Of a stretch of DNA of 64,000 nt, positions 16,721 to 23,692 are shown one piece after another. Both the position numbers and the translations under genes were made by a program. Every line of letters starts with the position of its first letter. The first letter of the stretch is position 1. Source of the stretch: Methyloligella sp. (lineage in GTDB: Bacteria; Pseudomonadota; Alphaproteobacteria; Rhizobiales; HXMU1428-3). The stretch lies in assembly GCA_021604645.1 (NCBI GenBank), contig BQJJ01000007.1, forward strand, positions 62,001 through 126,000, read 5' to 3'. A model generated the notes under the pieces. It did not search any database. It had not been told where the DNA came from and worked only from the letters and a program-made list of their open reading frames with translations.

Positions 16721-17242
16721 TCATGCTGCTCGCTCTTTCTTAAAGTCTTCTAGGCTCATGTTGCATTCTGCGTTTAGAACGTCTGAGACCTTTTGAGTTA
16801 GGTCTGTAAATTCTGACTGTTCCATCTTGTCCCAAGCAATTGACTGAGGGACAAAGCCAACTAAAAGGCTGTTATGAGATTTAAAAAATATATTTCTCTG
16901 GCCAAAAGCTTTTTGGATAAAAACAGAAAACATCTCAGCGCATTTGCTGGCATAATCTGGGTGGTCTAATTCAAGCTTTATGCAGTCGTGATATCCTGCT
17001 TTACAAAGTAACCAGCCGCGTAGTTCTTCTTTATTTTCGAACTGTTCCGCGTGGTCTTCTGGCCAATTGTCATAAGCTGTTTGTATCGCCGCAAAGAATA
17101 GTCTGTGATGAGGTGAGGACCGTTTCTTAGTGAACTTGCATTTAACAATTTGGCCCTCTCCTAGCTTTAAGATTTGCTCTAAAGCTTTTTTATCGGCTGG
17201 AATTAAATTGTGATCTTTGCGGCGTACGTGGATATCAGGCAT
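16721..17242 (-). CDS. Phage protein resembling DUF1367/NinB-type recombination accessory
   Basis: 173 residues. The motif SSPHHRLFFAAIQTAYDNWP is reminiscent of the DUF1367 family that travels with phage annealing proteins. It overlaps the ERF gene by 8 bases, supporting a shared recombination role. The family name is from memory of the motif, so the specific label is uncertain. Confidence 0.5.
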   Translation of the reverse strand: MPDIHVRRKDHNLIPADKKALEQILKLGEGQIVKCKFTKKRSSPHHRLFFAAIQTAYDNWPEDHAEQFENKEELRGWLLCKAGYHDCIKLELDHPDYASKCAEMFSVFIQKAFGQRNIFFKSHNSLLVGFVPQSIAWDKMEQSEFTDLTQKVSDVLNAECNMSLEDFKKERAA

Positions 17243-17999
17243 CTTCTGGCACCTCTTGTGCTATTGCCTCACGAGCGAATTCCATTTTTTCATGCAGCTT
17301 GTTAGCTAGAAATTCCTTGGTATCTTCAGGTACAACCTTAGCTTTAAACATTTCAGCATTGTCGGTTTTTAATTTTTTGAGTTGATCATATGTTGAAAGC
17401 TCGTCAACCAGCGTGCTAAAACTGCTTACCCATTCTTTGACCTCATTTTCAGTTTTGACCCTTGTTTTAAGTGCCGCCTCACTTGTTGCGGCAGGGTTAA
17501 AGTCAATGTCATGTTCTTCTATGTCGTCGCTTGTGTTGAGCAATAAGGTCTTTGCTAAGATGTATTTATATGCGTAAGAGTAGGCCTTACCTGCCCCCTT
17601 ATCCTGCTTATCAATACCGTAACCAACGCCAGCCGTTGCAAGATTTTCTTTAGGGTCGTCTATATTGTAAAAGGTCCCTGTTACGTAAGTGATTGTCATA
17701 TTCCCCTCTCGCTCAACCTTATCGGTCGTTGGGAAAAATAAGATTCCGTTCTTAGTTAGAATTCTTTTTGCTTCCTTCACAACATCATCATGCTTAACGT
17801 AATCATATTGTAGTCCTGCACCGCGGGGGGTCTTTTCAAGCCTTTGAGCATCCTTTTGAGCCAGCATTAAACGTGTGAATAGGTTGGCGCTCTTGTCCCA
17901 TCCATCTTGATCAGCGGTAGGGCTTTCTTGAGCGTCTGATATTCCCTCAAGCTCACTGGCTTCTGTGCTATCCATATCCATGCTTCCATCGCGTCCCAT
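17235..17999 (-). CDS. erf: ERF family single-strand annealing protein
   Basis: 254 residues from an ATG at 17999 with AGGGGA upstream. The ERF core spans about 40-160: LQYDYVKHDDVVKEAKRIL, then the signature VGYGIDKQDKGAGKAYSYAYKY and the acidic LLLNTSDDIEEHD. P22 Erf anneals single strands during genome circularisation and recombination. An alternative ATG at 17867 overlaps the upstream stop as TAATG and would give a 210-residue protein that still holds the core. If the long form is real, 133 bases are used in two frames. Confidence 0.85.
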   Translation of the reverse strand: MGRDGSMDMDSTEASELEGISDAQESPTADQDGWDKSANLFTRLMLAQKDAQRLEKTPRGAGLQYDYVKHDDVVKEAKRILTKNGILFFPTTDKVEREGNMTITYVTGTFYNIDDPKENLATAGVGYGIDKQDKGAGKAYSYAYKYILAKTLLLNTSDDIEEHDIDFNPAATSEAALKTRVKTENEVKEWVSSFSTLVDELSTYDQLKKLKTDNAEMFKAKVVPEDTKEFLANKLHEKMEFAREAIAQEVPEDA

Positions 18000-18232
18000 G
18001 GTTTTTCCCCTATCTCTGCTCTATAAGTTTCATCATCTGCAAGCAGGCCTGTTTCAAAATCGATCTCTTGCTCTAACCAAATTCTTGCTGGTATATACGG
18101 CCCTCGGGACCATGCTCTTGTCTTGTAATAACCCGCTTGAGGGTCTCCCTCATGGATGGGCATTTGCTCGCCTTCAAGTGATCGCCGCCACCATTCAAGT
18201 TGAATTTTGAGTGGTGTTGGCTGGCGCATCAC
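17867..18232 (-). CDS. Hypothetical phage protein, 121 residues
   Basis: Trp-rich (EWWRRSL, KPWDAMEAWIWIAQ). Its stop overlaps a possible ERF start by one base (TAATG), and it overlaps the upstream gene by four bases. Function unknown. Confidence 0.55.
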   Translation of the reverse strand: MMRQPTPLKIQLEWWRRSLEGEQMPIHEGDPQAGYYKTRAWSRGPYIPARIWLEQEIDFETGLLADDETYRAEIGEKPWDAMEAWIWIAQKPVSLREYQTLKKALPLIKMDGTRAPTYSHV

Positions 18233-18573
18233 TCACCCTCATGATCTAAGCGTTTAATCTCTAAAAGATTGATGTATTCGTAAAAACTATCTTTCATGAT
18301 TTCTCTGATAGCTCTTAAGGCCTTGGCTTGGTCTTCATATGAAGTTCCAACCTTTAAACCTCTACTAGCTATACGGCTGATGTTTTCGGCAGCTGTTACT
18401 AAGGGCGTTGCAGTCCATTCAATATGGCCACAGATGCCCTCTTGATAATCAGCTTTGACAATGTCGCCATACTTAGCGATTGCGCCGTTAGTGATGCTCT
18501 TATTGGATTTCGCAATCTTCATTCCCAAGGCTTTGGGGCTATCGTCGTTGCTGTATACGAGCTTGATAGTCAT
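18229..18573 (-). CDS. Hypothetical phage protein, 114 residues
   Basis: Soluble, mixed alpha/beta. Overlaps its neighbours by 4 bases downstream and 1 base upstream, consistent with a coupled early operon. No motif recognised. Confidence 0.55.
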   Translation of the reverse strand: MTIKLVYSNDDSPKALGMKIAKSNKSITNGAIAKYGDIVKADYQEGICGHIEWTATPLVTAAENISRIASRGLKVGTSYEDQAKALRAIREIMKDSFYEYINLLEIKRLDHEGE

Positions 18574-18971
18574 TAGAGTGTCCTCCCCGCATTATTGCCG
18601 TAAGAAAAATGAAGACCGTCATTATCCGCAACACTGGGCCAAGCTCTGACTTTGTGTTCAGTGCAATCAGGTTCACCTGCGTATTTTTCTATAAGCTTGT
18701 CTCTGACTTGATCTGCTACCTGATCATTGTAAGCTTTAAATAAATCGAATAGAGGCCTAGGCATTGGGGCGAAGTCTTTTTCTTGTAGGTAGACATCTTC
18801 GCCTCGAATGTAGCCGCCTGACTTAAAGTCTAGAATTTCAAACTCTAAATCATCCTTGTGAGAAGGCTTGTTATGGTCAACCACCGCCAAGCCTCTAAGC
18901 TCATCATGGATGATGCGCTTTTTGTTGTGGTAAGAGCTGATTGTGATGGTCACTAAGATTTCATCTCTCAT
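18573..18971 (-). CDS. Hypothetical phage protein, 132 residues
   Basis: Starts MRDEILVTITISSYHNKKR and contains FDLFKAYNDQVADQVRDKL. Its ATG overlaps the TGA of the 34-residue gene upstream (ATGA). No family recognised. Confidence 0.57.
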   Translation of the reverse strand: MRDEILVTITISSYHNKKRIIHDELRGLAVVDHNKPSHKDDLEFEILDFKSGGYIRGEDVYLQEKDFAPMPRPLFDLFKAYNDQVADQVRDKLIEKYAGEPDCTEHKVRAWPSVADNDGLHFSYGNNAGRTL

Positions 18972-19072
18972 TTTCGTGACTTCCTCTTTCTAATCTCAAT
19001 TGCTAATTTGATAACTTCTAGGTTGAACTCTTCAGCTACAAACTCTGCTAGTTCTATTTCTCTGTTACTCAT
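18968..19072 (-). CDS. 34-residue peptide, first gene of the leftward operon
   Basis: Runs MSNREIELAEFVAEEF... to KRKSRK. It reads as an amphipathic helix with a basic end and shares an ATGA overlap with the following gene. The ribosome site (AAGAAA) is weak. First ORF after PL. Confidence 0.5.
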   Translation of the reverse strand: MSNREIELAEFVAEEFNLEVIKLAIEIRKRKSRK

Positions 19073-19137
19073 TTTCTTGACTGACTTTCATTTGTTAAAT
19101 TTTGGTTTGTCAGCCTGCCTGTTAACGCTTGTTATTT

Positions 19138-19254
19138 GGCCGGTCCCCATTGATAGGAGATACTTAGGAACCGGCCACCCTTAGGGGAGGGAAAACTGTT
19201 TCGGGTTTGCTGGTCATGAACGCATCTTTAAAACCCTCTACCGTCATGACCAGC
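19138..19254 (-). promoter_or_regulatory. Structured leader between PL and the first leftward gene
   Basis: Two strong hairpins in the 5' leader of the leftward transcript: GGCCGGT (19138-19144) with ACCGGCC (19170-19176), and GCTGGTCATGA (19209-19219) with TCATGACCAGC (19244-19254), 11 bp perfect. No T run follows on the minus strand, so these are not ordinary terminators. Candidates: antitermination element (nut/put-like) or leader regulation. Confidence 0.55.
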
Positions 19255-19317
19255 TACCCCGCTATCAACTTTGAAACTGTGCATTATGCGGTGCCTCGTT
19301 TCGTTGTTGATGATTAG

Positions 19318-19359
19318 ACTGTACATATTGTACTGTTAAAGGTCAAGTACAAAATGTAC
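19318..19359 (-). promoter_or_regulatory. PL promoter with two operator sites (OL)
   Basis: On the minus strand TTGACC (plus 19341-19346), 17 bases, TACAGT (plus 19318-19323). Two near-palindromes GTAC-N5-GTAC lie at 19321-19333, over the -10, and 19347-19359, just upstream of the -35. They match the sites right of the repressor, so the same repressor should close both promoters. Confidence 0.75.
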
Positions 19360-19420
19360 AGTTTTTTAAAAAAAATGATTTAAGTTGGAAGGGGTGTGTT
19401 TTTAGGTGGGGGTAGTGATT

Positions 19421-20116
19421 TTATATATTTGAAATTCTTTGTACAATTTTTCCTATAACGATTTCTTCTAAATAACCTTCAACCTCAATGGTTGGGTAAT
19501 CGCTATTAAGTGGCACTAATTCTATAGTGGCAAAACCGTCATTGTCAGTTTTTACAACTTTGTATTTACGGATCATTGCTTCTTCTAGGTTGGGAACCAG
19601 AGCTAAAATGAAGTCTCCAGGCAATACTTTTGCTTTTTTGTCTATAACGGCGACATCACCAGCAGTAAAAGAAACGCCCTTAATAAAAGGGTTTTCTATC
19701 ATACTATTGTCAGGTATTTCCACAGCAATGACGTCATCGCTTAGTTTGCTTAAGCCGCTTATACCTATGAATTTCTGATCTGCTTCAGAAAAACCGTCAT
19801 TAGAAATACCCATATATACTTGCCCCAATTCTAACAAGGGCACATATCTTATTGGAATTTGATTGATGCCCGTCGGTGTGCTGATAGAATGTTCCTTATT
19901 TGTACCAGACTTATCCACACCTGTTAAGAGCCAGTCTACAGAAACATTAAAAGCATTGGCATATTTAATGGCAGCACTCTTTGATATATCTCTGTTTCCG
20001 TTTTCATGGCTTCTATAGGTATTAACATTCCAGCCGAAAGCACGCGCTGCTTCACTTGGGTTTAAGTAGCCCCTATCAGACCTGGCTTTTTTAAGCCTCT
20101 CATTCGAATCAATCAT
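19421..20116 (-). CDS. Phage repressor, HTH plus LexA/S24-like domain
   Basis: 231 residues. N-terminal HTH about 8-62 (LNPSEAARAFGWNVNTYRSHENG), C-terminal S24-type domain with Ser138 (DNSM) and Lys184 (MIRKYK). No obvious Ala-Gly autocleavage site sits in the hinge (about 85-105), so RecA-triggered self-cleavage is uncertain; the dyad may work at another dipeptide. It maintains lysogeny by binding operators on both sides. No Shine-Dalgarno precedes the ATG, suggesting a leaderless message like lambda cI. Confidence 0.9.
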   Translation of the reverse strand: MIDSNERLKKARSDRGYLNPSEAARAFGWNVNTYRSHENGNRDISKSAAIKYANAFNVSVDWLLTGVDKSGTNKEHSISTPTGINQIPIRYVPLLELGQVYMGISNDGFSEADQKFIGISGLSKLSDDVIAVEIPDNSMIENPFIKGVSFTAGDVAVIDKKAKVLPGDFILALVPNLEEAMIRKYKVVKTDNDGFATIELVPLNSDYPTIEVEGYLEEIVIGKIVQRISNI

Positions 20117-20117
20117 A

Positions 20118-20182
20118 ATACATATCGTACAGCAAAATCCAGTGCAAAATGTATTGACATCATGCTGTACAATATGTACTCT
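20118..20182 (+). promoter_or_regulatory. PR promoter with three operator-like sites (OR)
   Basis: TTGACA (20154-20159), 17 bases, TACTCT (20177-20182). Three 13-bp sites of the form GTACANNNTGTAC are at 20118-20130, 20142-20154 and 20167-20179, spaced 24-25 bp; the last is exact and the first two have two mismatches each. Expected transcription start is about 20189-20190, at the ATG of the Cro-like gene. A PRM for the repressor must run the other way but is not clear-cut. Confidence 0.75.
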
Positions 20183-20189
20183 CTAATTC

Positions 20190-20435
20190 ATGATGACACA
20201 TTCTGACATAATTGAGTTGTGGCCAACAATTGCAGAATTCGCTTCGGATGTAAGTGTTGAGTACCAGGCAGCTAGAAAAATGCATGAAAGAGATAGCATA
20301 AGTTCTAAGCACTGGTATCGCGTTATCGAGGCAGCAAAAAGCAGGCAATACAACCATGTTACGCTCGAAGCTTTAGCAAATTATAAGGCCAAGAGAAAGA
20401 GCAAAACTGCGTTTGAAAACCACACAGCAGCATAA
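20190..20435 (+). CDS. Cro-like transcriptional regulator
   Basis: 81 residues, divergent from the repressor. The pattern IIELWPTIAEFASDV, RKMHERDSISSKHWYRVIEAA matches short HTH regulators in the cro position of alphaproteobacterial prophages. No ribosome site; predicted transcription start coincides with the ATG, so translation is likely leaderless. It should oppose the repressor at OR. Confidence 0.75.
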   Translation: MMTHSDIIELWPTIAEFASDVSVEYQAARKMHERDSISSKHWYRVIEAAKSRQYNHVTLEALANYKAKRKSKTAFENHTAA

Positions 20436-20450
20436 CCACTAAAGAGTTAA

Positions 20451-20495
20451 CCCCGCGTATTTGGGAAATAGGAAATTATTTTTTAGAAAGCGGGG
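20451..20495 (+). promoter_or_regulatory. Hairpin that can mask the gcrA ribosome site
   Basis: CCCCGC (20451-20456) pairs with GCGGGG (20490-20495). The 3' arm is part of the G-rich Shine-Dalgarno stretch (20492-20497) just before the gcrA ATG at 20502. Folding would hide the ribosome site. Confidence 0.45.
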
Positions 20496-20501
20496 GGCGC
20501 T

Positions 20502-20978
20502 ATGGCCTTAAATACCGGATGGACAGAAAAAGAGAGTCAAATTCTCAAGAAATTATGGGAAGAAGGGCAATCCGCTAGTAAATGCGGCGCTATTCTAAAG
20601 CGGTCTAGAAGCGCAATTATTGGTAAGGTCCACAGAATGGGCATTAAATCGCATGGGCCTAATATAATTCGATCACCACGCAAGAAAACGCCTAAGCCGA
20701 AAGTCGCAACTGGTCTTAAAGATAAAGTTTATTATATCCCAACATTTCCAACTAAGCCGATTAATAAGAAACATTTTGAGGCTGGTAGTCATACACCGGT
20801 CCCCCTCGATTATTTAACCACTCTTACTTGCCGTTGGCCTTTAGAGGACGAAAACGGCAAGCATCTGGGTTATTGCGGTTGTAATAAGACAGGCACTGAA
20901 TATTGCGATTATCACGCGGCTATAGCTTACCCAGCTCTTAGAGAACTCAAGAAACAAAAACAAGAGGGGGTGGCTTAA
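20502..20978 (+). CDS. gcrA: GcrA-type cell-cycle regulator encoded by the phage
   Basis: 158 residues. N-terminal GcrA HTH at about 7-48 (WTEKESQILKKLWEEGQSAS, then SRSAIIGKVHRMGI) and the C-terminal Cys/His segment CRWPLEDENGKHLGYCG plus YCDYH. In Caulobacter GcrA works with sigma-70 at CcrM-methylated GANTC promoters. A phage copy in the early operon could retune host cell-cycle genes or use GANTC methylation to time phage promoters. Its stop overlaps the next start (TAATG). Confidence 0.88.
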   Translation: MALNTGWTEKESQILKKLWEEGQSASKCGAILKRSRSAIIGKVHRMGIKSHGPNIIRSPRKKTPKPKVATGLKDKVYYIPTFPTKPINKKHFEAGSHTPVPLDYLTTLTCRWPLEDENGKHLGYCGCNKTGTEYCDYHAAIAYPALRELKKQKQEGVA

Positions 20979-21334
20979 TGCAGGAGCTTAGAGAGGCGGC
21001 CTTGGATGTCGTTCAAAACATGACTTGCACAAATGTTTATTTTGAGAAATTGACGGGCGTTAATTTCTACAAATTTGAGAACTTTGCACATGGTTTCACA
21101 AACCCAAAACCAGAGACAATTGAAAGATACAAAGACGCTGTTCAGGTTATGAAAAAAGTCTGGAGCGGCGAGTTCACACCAAGAGAAGTTTTTGACAGAT
21201 TTTATATTGAAAATATGAACACGCAAGAAATAGCCATAAGCCTAAATATTGCTGAGCATGTTGTTGTTAGGTGCATGAGAAATCACCCAAAGGTTAGGAA
21301 GATGGCGCTTGTTAGAAGGGGTAAGGCTGCATGA
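20978..21334 (+). CDS. Hypothetical phage protein with HTH-like end
   Basis: 118 residues. The C-terminal half (MNTQEIAISLNIAEHVVVRCM) looks like a sigma-region-4 type HTH. Overlaps both neighbours by 1-4 bases. Possibly an early DNA-binding protein. Confidence 0.55.
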   Translation: MQELREAALDVVQNMTCTNVYFEKLTGVNFYKFENFAHGFTNPKPETIERYKDAVQVMKKVWSGEFTPREVFDRFYIENMNTQEIAISLNIAEHVVVRCMRNHPKVRKMALVRRGKAA

Positions 21335-21666
21335 AGAAGACGAAGCGAAAAAACAATGTGACGAAGATTGAAAAGCTCAAAGTTAAACGTGACGTAAAGT
21401 CATATTTCATGATGGATGATCCTATCCCGTGTGACGACTGGAAGCCAGCTAGATGGTACTATGACGAGTATTGTTTGAGTGGGCTAACTGATTGTACTTT
21501 CAGAACATTTGCTCTTCTAGCAAGTAAGTACTGTGACAAGAAAAAAATGATTGGTCACACCAAAAAATCAGGTACGTCACACTATAAACTAAACCGTCAC
21601 ACTCTTAATATTTTGAGCAAAAGAGCTCTCGTCATATATGGGGAGGAATATAAAAAGGCCGCTTAA
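21331..21666 (+). CDS. Hypothetical basic phage protein, 111 residues
   Basis: Lys/Arg-rich start (MKKTKRKNNVTKIEKLKVKR), four cysteines in the middle that might hold a metal. Ends just before a strong terminator, closing the first rightward unit. Confidence 0.52.
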   Translation: MKKTKRKNNVTKIEKLKVKRDVKSYFMMDDPIPCDDWKPARWYYDEYCLSGLTDCTFRTFALLASKYCDKKKMIGHTKKSGTSHYKLNRHTLNILSKRALVIYGEEYKKAA

Positions 21667-21686
21667 CGGCCTTTCCTCTAAACAGC

Positions 21687-21728
21687 AAAAAACCCCAAAT
21701 CAAGTTGCGAGCTTGAAGAGGGGTTTTT
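21687..21728 (+). terminator. Rho-independent terminator in the early rightward operon (tR-like)
   Basis: AAAAACCCC pairs with GGGGTTTTT, with an inner TCAAG/CTTGA stem. Directly upstream is another small hairpin, AAAGGCCG/CGGCCTTT (about 21653-21674). Placed between cro/gcrA and the replication genes, it suggests that replication genes need antitermination or another promoter. Confidence 0.85.
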
Positions 21729-21805
21729 GAAGAATGACGATCTTGCCGGATCGTTAAATATCAATCGAACTTACAGAAGGCAATTCCATAAATAGGAATG
21801 AATTG

Positions 21806-22165
21806 ATGCCTTCGTTTATACACAAGTTCTCAACAGAAGGCAATACTTTAATGATGCCACTAAGCAACTTTCCACCCGATTTAAATACACCCTTCAATGA
21901 CATGGTGGGCTTTCTCTTGCGCGAAACTCAAGGGGGGGATTGCAATGATTATGTTTATATTCGTGCTGTTTCTAAAACCTTTGAGAACTTCACAGATTTG
22001 CCTCATGCAGACATTGTTGACTTGATCGCTCTTTGTATCCGTTACGGCTATTTTGACGAGCCTATGAGCCGTCTAGTGCCTACTAATGACGAGTTCATAT
22101 CCATGGGTGACTTACTTGACGGTGTGGCCCGTGCAAACGGCTTGGGAGGTTATGCTAATGAGTAA
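21806..22165 (+). CDS. Hypothetical phage protein upstream of the replication initiator
   Basis: 119 residues from ATG 21806 (AGGAA upstream); a second in-frame ATG pair at 21851 also has AGAAGG. The two start regions share the repeated CAGAAGGCAAT. Acidic protein with MMPLSNFPPDLNTPFNDM and IVDLIALCIRYGYF. It overlaps the initiator by 8 bases. Function unknown. Confidence 0.55.
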   Translation: MPSFIHKFSTEGNTLMMPLSNFPPDLNTPFNDMVGFLLRETQGGDCNDYVYIRAVSKTFENFTDLPHADIVDLIALCIRYGYFDEPMSRLVPTNDEFISMGDLLDGVARANGLGGYANE

Positions 22166-23147
22166 CATTGGACATAATAACCCACCTAGAGACGGCTATG
22201 TTTTAATATTTAGAAAGCTTCTCAAGCATCCTGTTGTTGGCATGATGAAGCCCGTCAAACCTCACAAGGAAAACAAGCCTTCAGCAAGCCGTTTAGAGGC
22301 TTGGTTAGACCTCTTAATGATGGCTACTCATGACAGCAAAACAGTCACTGTAAACGGTCATAAATTCGAGCTTGAAAGAGGTGAGCAGGCGTGCGCAATG
22401 AGCTATTTATCTAAGCGTTGGAACTGGTCTCCTAAGACAACTAGAGGCTTTATCGAGCGCTTAATGAGCCATGAAATGGTAGAAAGAAAAGGGCAAACAA
22501 AAGACAAGCGCCCTTCACACCTAAGTATATGTAATTATTCAGATTATCAGGATGGTGCTCAATATGGGGTAGAAAATAAGGGCAATAGAAAGGGCAATAG
22601 AAAGGGCAAAGAAGAGGGCCAAGCAGGAAACGAGCTAACCCCCTGTAAAAACACGATAAATATGTTTAGCGATGATAGCGAAGGGCCAATGGAAGGGCAA
22701 GCGAAAGGGCAAAAGAAAGGGCAACAATATAAAACAAATAATAAACCAAATAAAAAAGATATATGTCCAACTGAAAAATCAAAAGCACAGATTGCGCTTG
22801 ATGAGTACAACCAGCTAGCAGAGCGTGCAGGGCTTTCAAGGGTGAAAGTTCTGAGTAAGTCACGATTAACGAGTTTAACAGCTAGGCTAAAAGAACACGG
22901 GCTTAATGGCTGGCGGCAAGCCTTGGAAAATGTCGAGCGTTCAAGTTTCCTTTGCGGCGATCAAAAGGGCCGAGACTGGAAAGCTAGTTTTGATTTCCTT
23001 TTACAGCAATCAAGTTTCCTGAAAGTTATCGAGGGCCAATATGGCAATGGTCGGGTTAGAAAACCTCAAATTTCACCAGAGCGCGTCAGGGAGCTGAGGG
23101 AAAAATACAAAGCTCCTCCTCCAATTATCAGCGAGGACGCCCGATGA
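22158..23147 (+). CDS. Replication initiator, lambda-O-like winged-helix protein
   Basis: 329 residues from ATG 22158 (GGGAGG upstream). Starts MSNIGHNNPPRDG, a common opening in alphaproteobacterial phage proteins. The N-terminal domain (RLEAWLDLLMMA, then LERGEQACAMSYLSKRWNWS) is the winged helix of O/DnaT-type initiators. Residues ~140-200 are a low-complexity linker whose DNA carries 12-bp repeats (candidate origin). The C-terminal ~100 residues probably contact the helicase. Followed directly by primase and helicase genes. Confidence 0.78.
   Translation: MSNIGHNNPPRDGYVLIFRKLLKHPVVGMMKPVKPHKENKPSASRLEAWLDLLMMATHDSKTVTVNGHKFELERGEQACAMSYLSKRWNWSPKTTRGFIERLMSHEMVERKGQTKDKRPSHLSICNYSDYQDGAQYGVENKGNRKGNRKGKEEGQAGNELTPCKNTINMFSDDSEGPMEGQAKGQKKGQQYKTNNKPNKKDICPTEKSKAQIALDEYNQLAERAGLSRVKVLSKSRLTSLTARLKEHGLNGWRQALENVERSSFLCGDQKGRDWKASFDFLLQQSSFLKVIEGQYGNGRVRKPQISPERVRELREKYKAPPPIISEDAR
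22580..22765 (+). other. Candidate phage replication origin: two clusters of four 12-bp repeats plus AT-rich tract
   Basis: GGGCAA or GGGCCA recurs at exactly 12-base steps at 22580, 22592, 22604, 22616 and again at 22683, 22695, 22707, 22719. A single further copy is at 22491. The second cluster runs straight into an AT-rich stretch (about 22727-22765). Lambda-type origins have iterons inside gene O beside an AT-rich region. The same DNA encodes four-residue repeats of the KGxx/EGxx kind, so protein-level repetition is an alternative. Confidence 0.6.
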
Positions 23148-23692
23148 AAACAGCTGATGAACTTTGCAATCAAAACAAAATACACCAGCGCCAAACGCTC
23201 AAGGCAGGTCACAACTACACGACATGTCCTGAGTGCAGTCACACCAGAAAACGACACAACCGCAAAAAGAAATGCTTGAGGGTTACGGTGGACCAGTTGG
23301 GGATTAAATTCACCTGCTTTCATTGCGGTTGGTTTGGGCACGGATTTTATGATGAGGACGAACATGAAACATATCAAAATCGAGGAAATGGGCTGGGCCG
23401 AAAGTCGGGGGCTGGACGTGGAGCTAGCAGCGAAACACGGGCTGGTGACAGAGGGCAAAAAGATCGGGTTCCGGTACGAGTTTGGCGGCCAGACGAAATT
23501 CACGAAATGGCGCAATCAGGACAAAACGGGGTGGCACATAACACCCAGTGGCCAGCCCCTGCAATTGTTCAACGTGGATTGCCTGAGCGATTACAGCGTA
23601 ACACCGGACCAGGTGCAAACTCCCTTGATCATAACCGAGGGCGAGTTAGACGCGATAAGCTGCATTCAAGCGGGGTTACCGTTCGTCGTTAG
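23144..23692 (+). CDS. Primase zinc-ribbon protein; end of the frame doubtful
   Basis: The first ~75 residues are a primase-type zinc ribbon: CPEC at 28-31 and CFHC at 58-61, with HTRKRHNRKKKC between. After about residue 75 the frame overlaps the helicase gene by 329 bases in another phase, and the text becomes Gly/Arg/Gln-rich shadow-like sequence, so the true product may be shorter or joined to the helicase by a +1 shift. T7 gp4 carries ribbon, TOPRIM and helicase in one chain. DNA here is visibly GC-richer than flanking phage genes. Confidence 0.6.
   Translation: MKTADELCNQNKIHQRQTLKAGHNYTTCPECSHTRKRHNRKKKCLRVTVDQLGIKFTCFHCGWFGHGFYDEDEHETYQNRGNGLGRKSGAGRGASSETRAGDRGQKDRVPVRVWRPDEIHEMAQSGQNGVAHNTQWPAPAIVQRGLPERLQRNTGPGANSLDHNRGRVRRDKLHSSGVTVRR

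Noticed and set aside
22580-22725. CRISPR-like array of short repeats
   Set aside because: Repeat and spacer lengths (12-bp units) are far too short and the DNA is inside a protein-coding gene.
22559-22863. Minus-strand ORFs over the initiator linker
   Set aside because: They arise from the AT- and repeat-rich linker of the initiator and have leucine/phenylalanine-rich shadow composition without ribosome sites.
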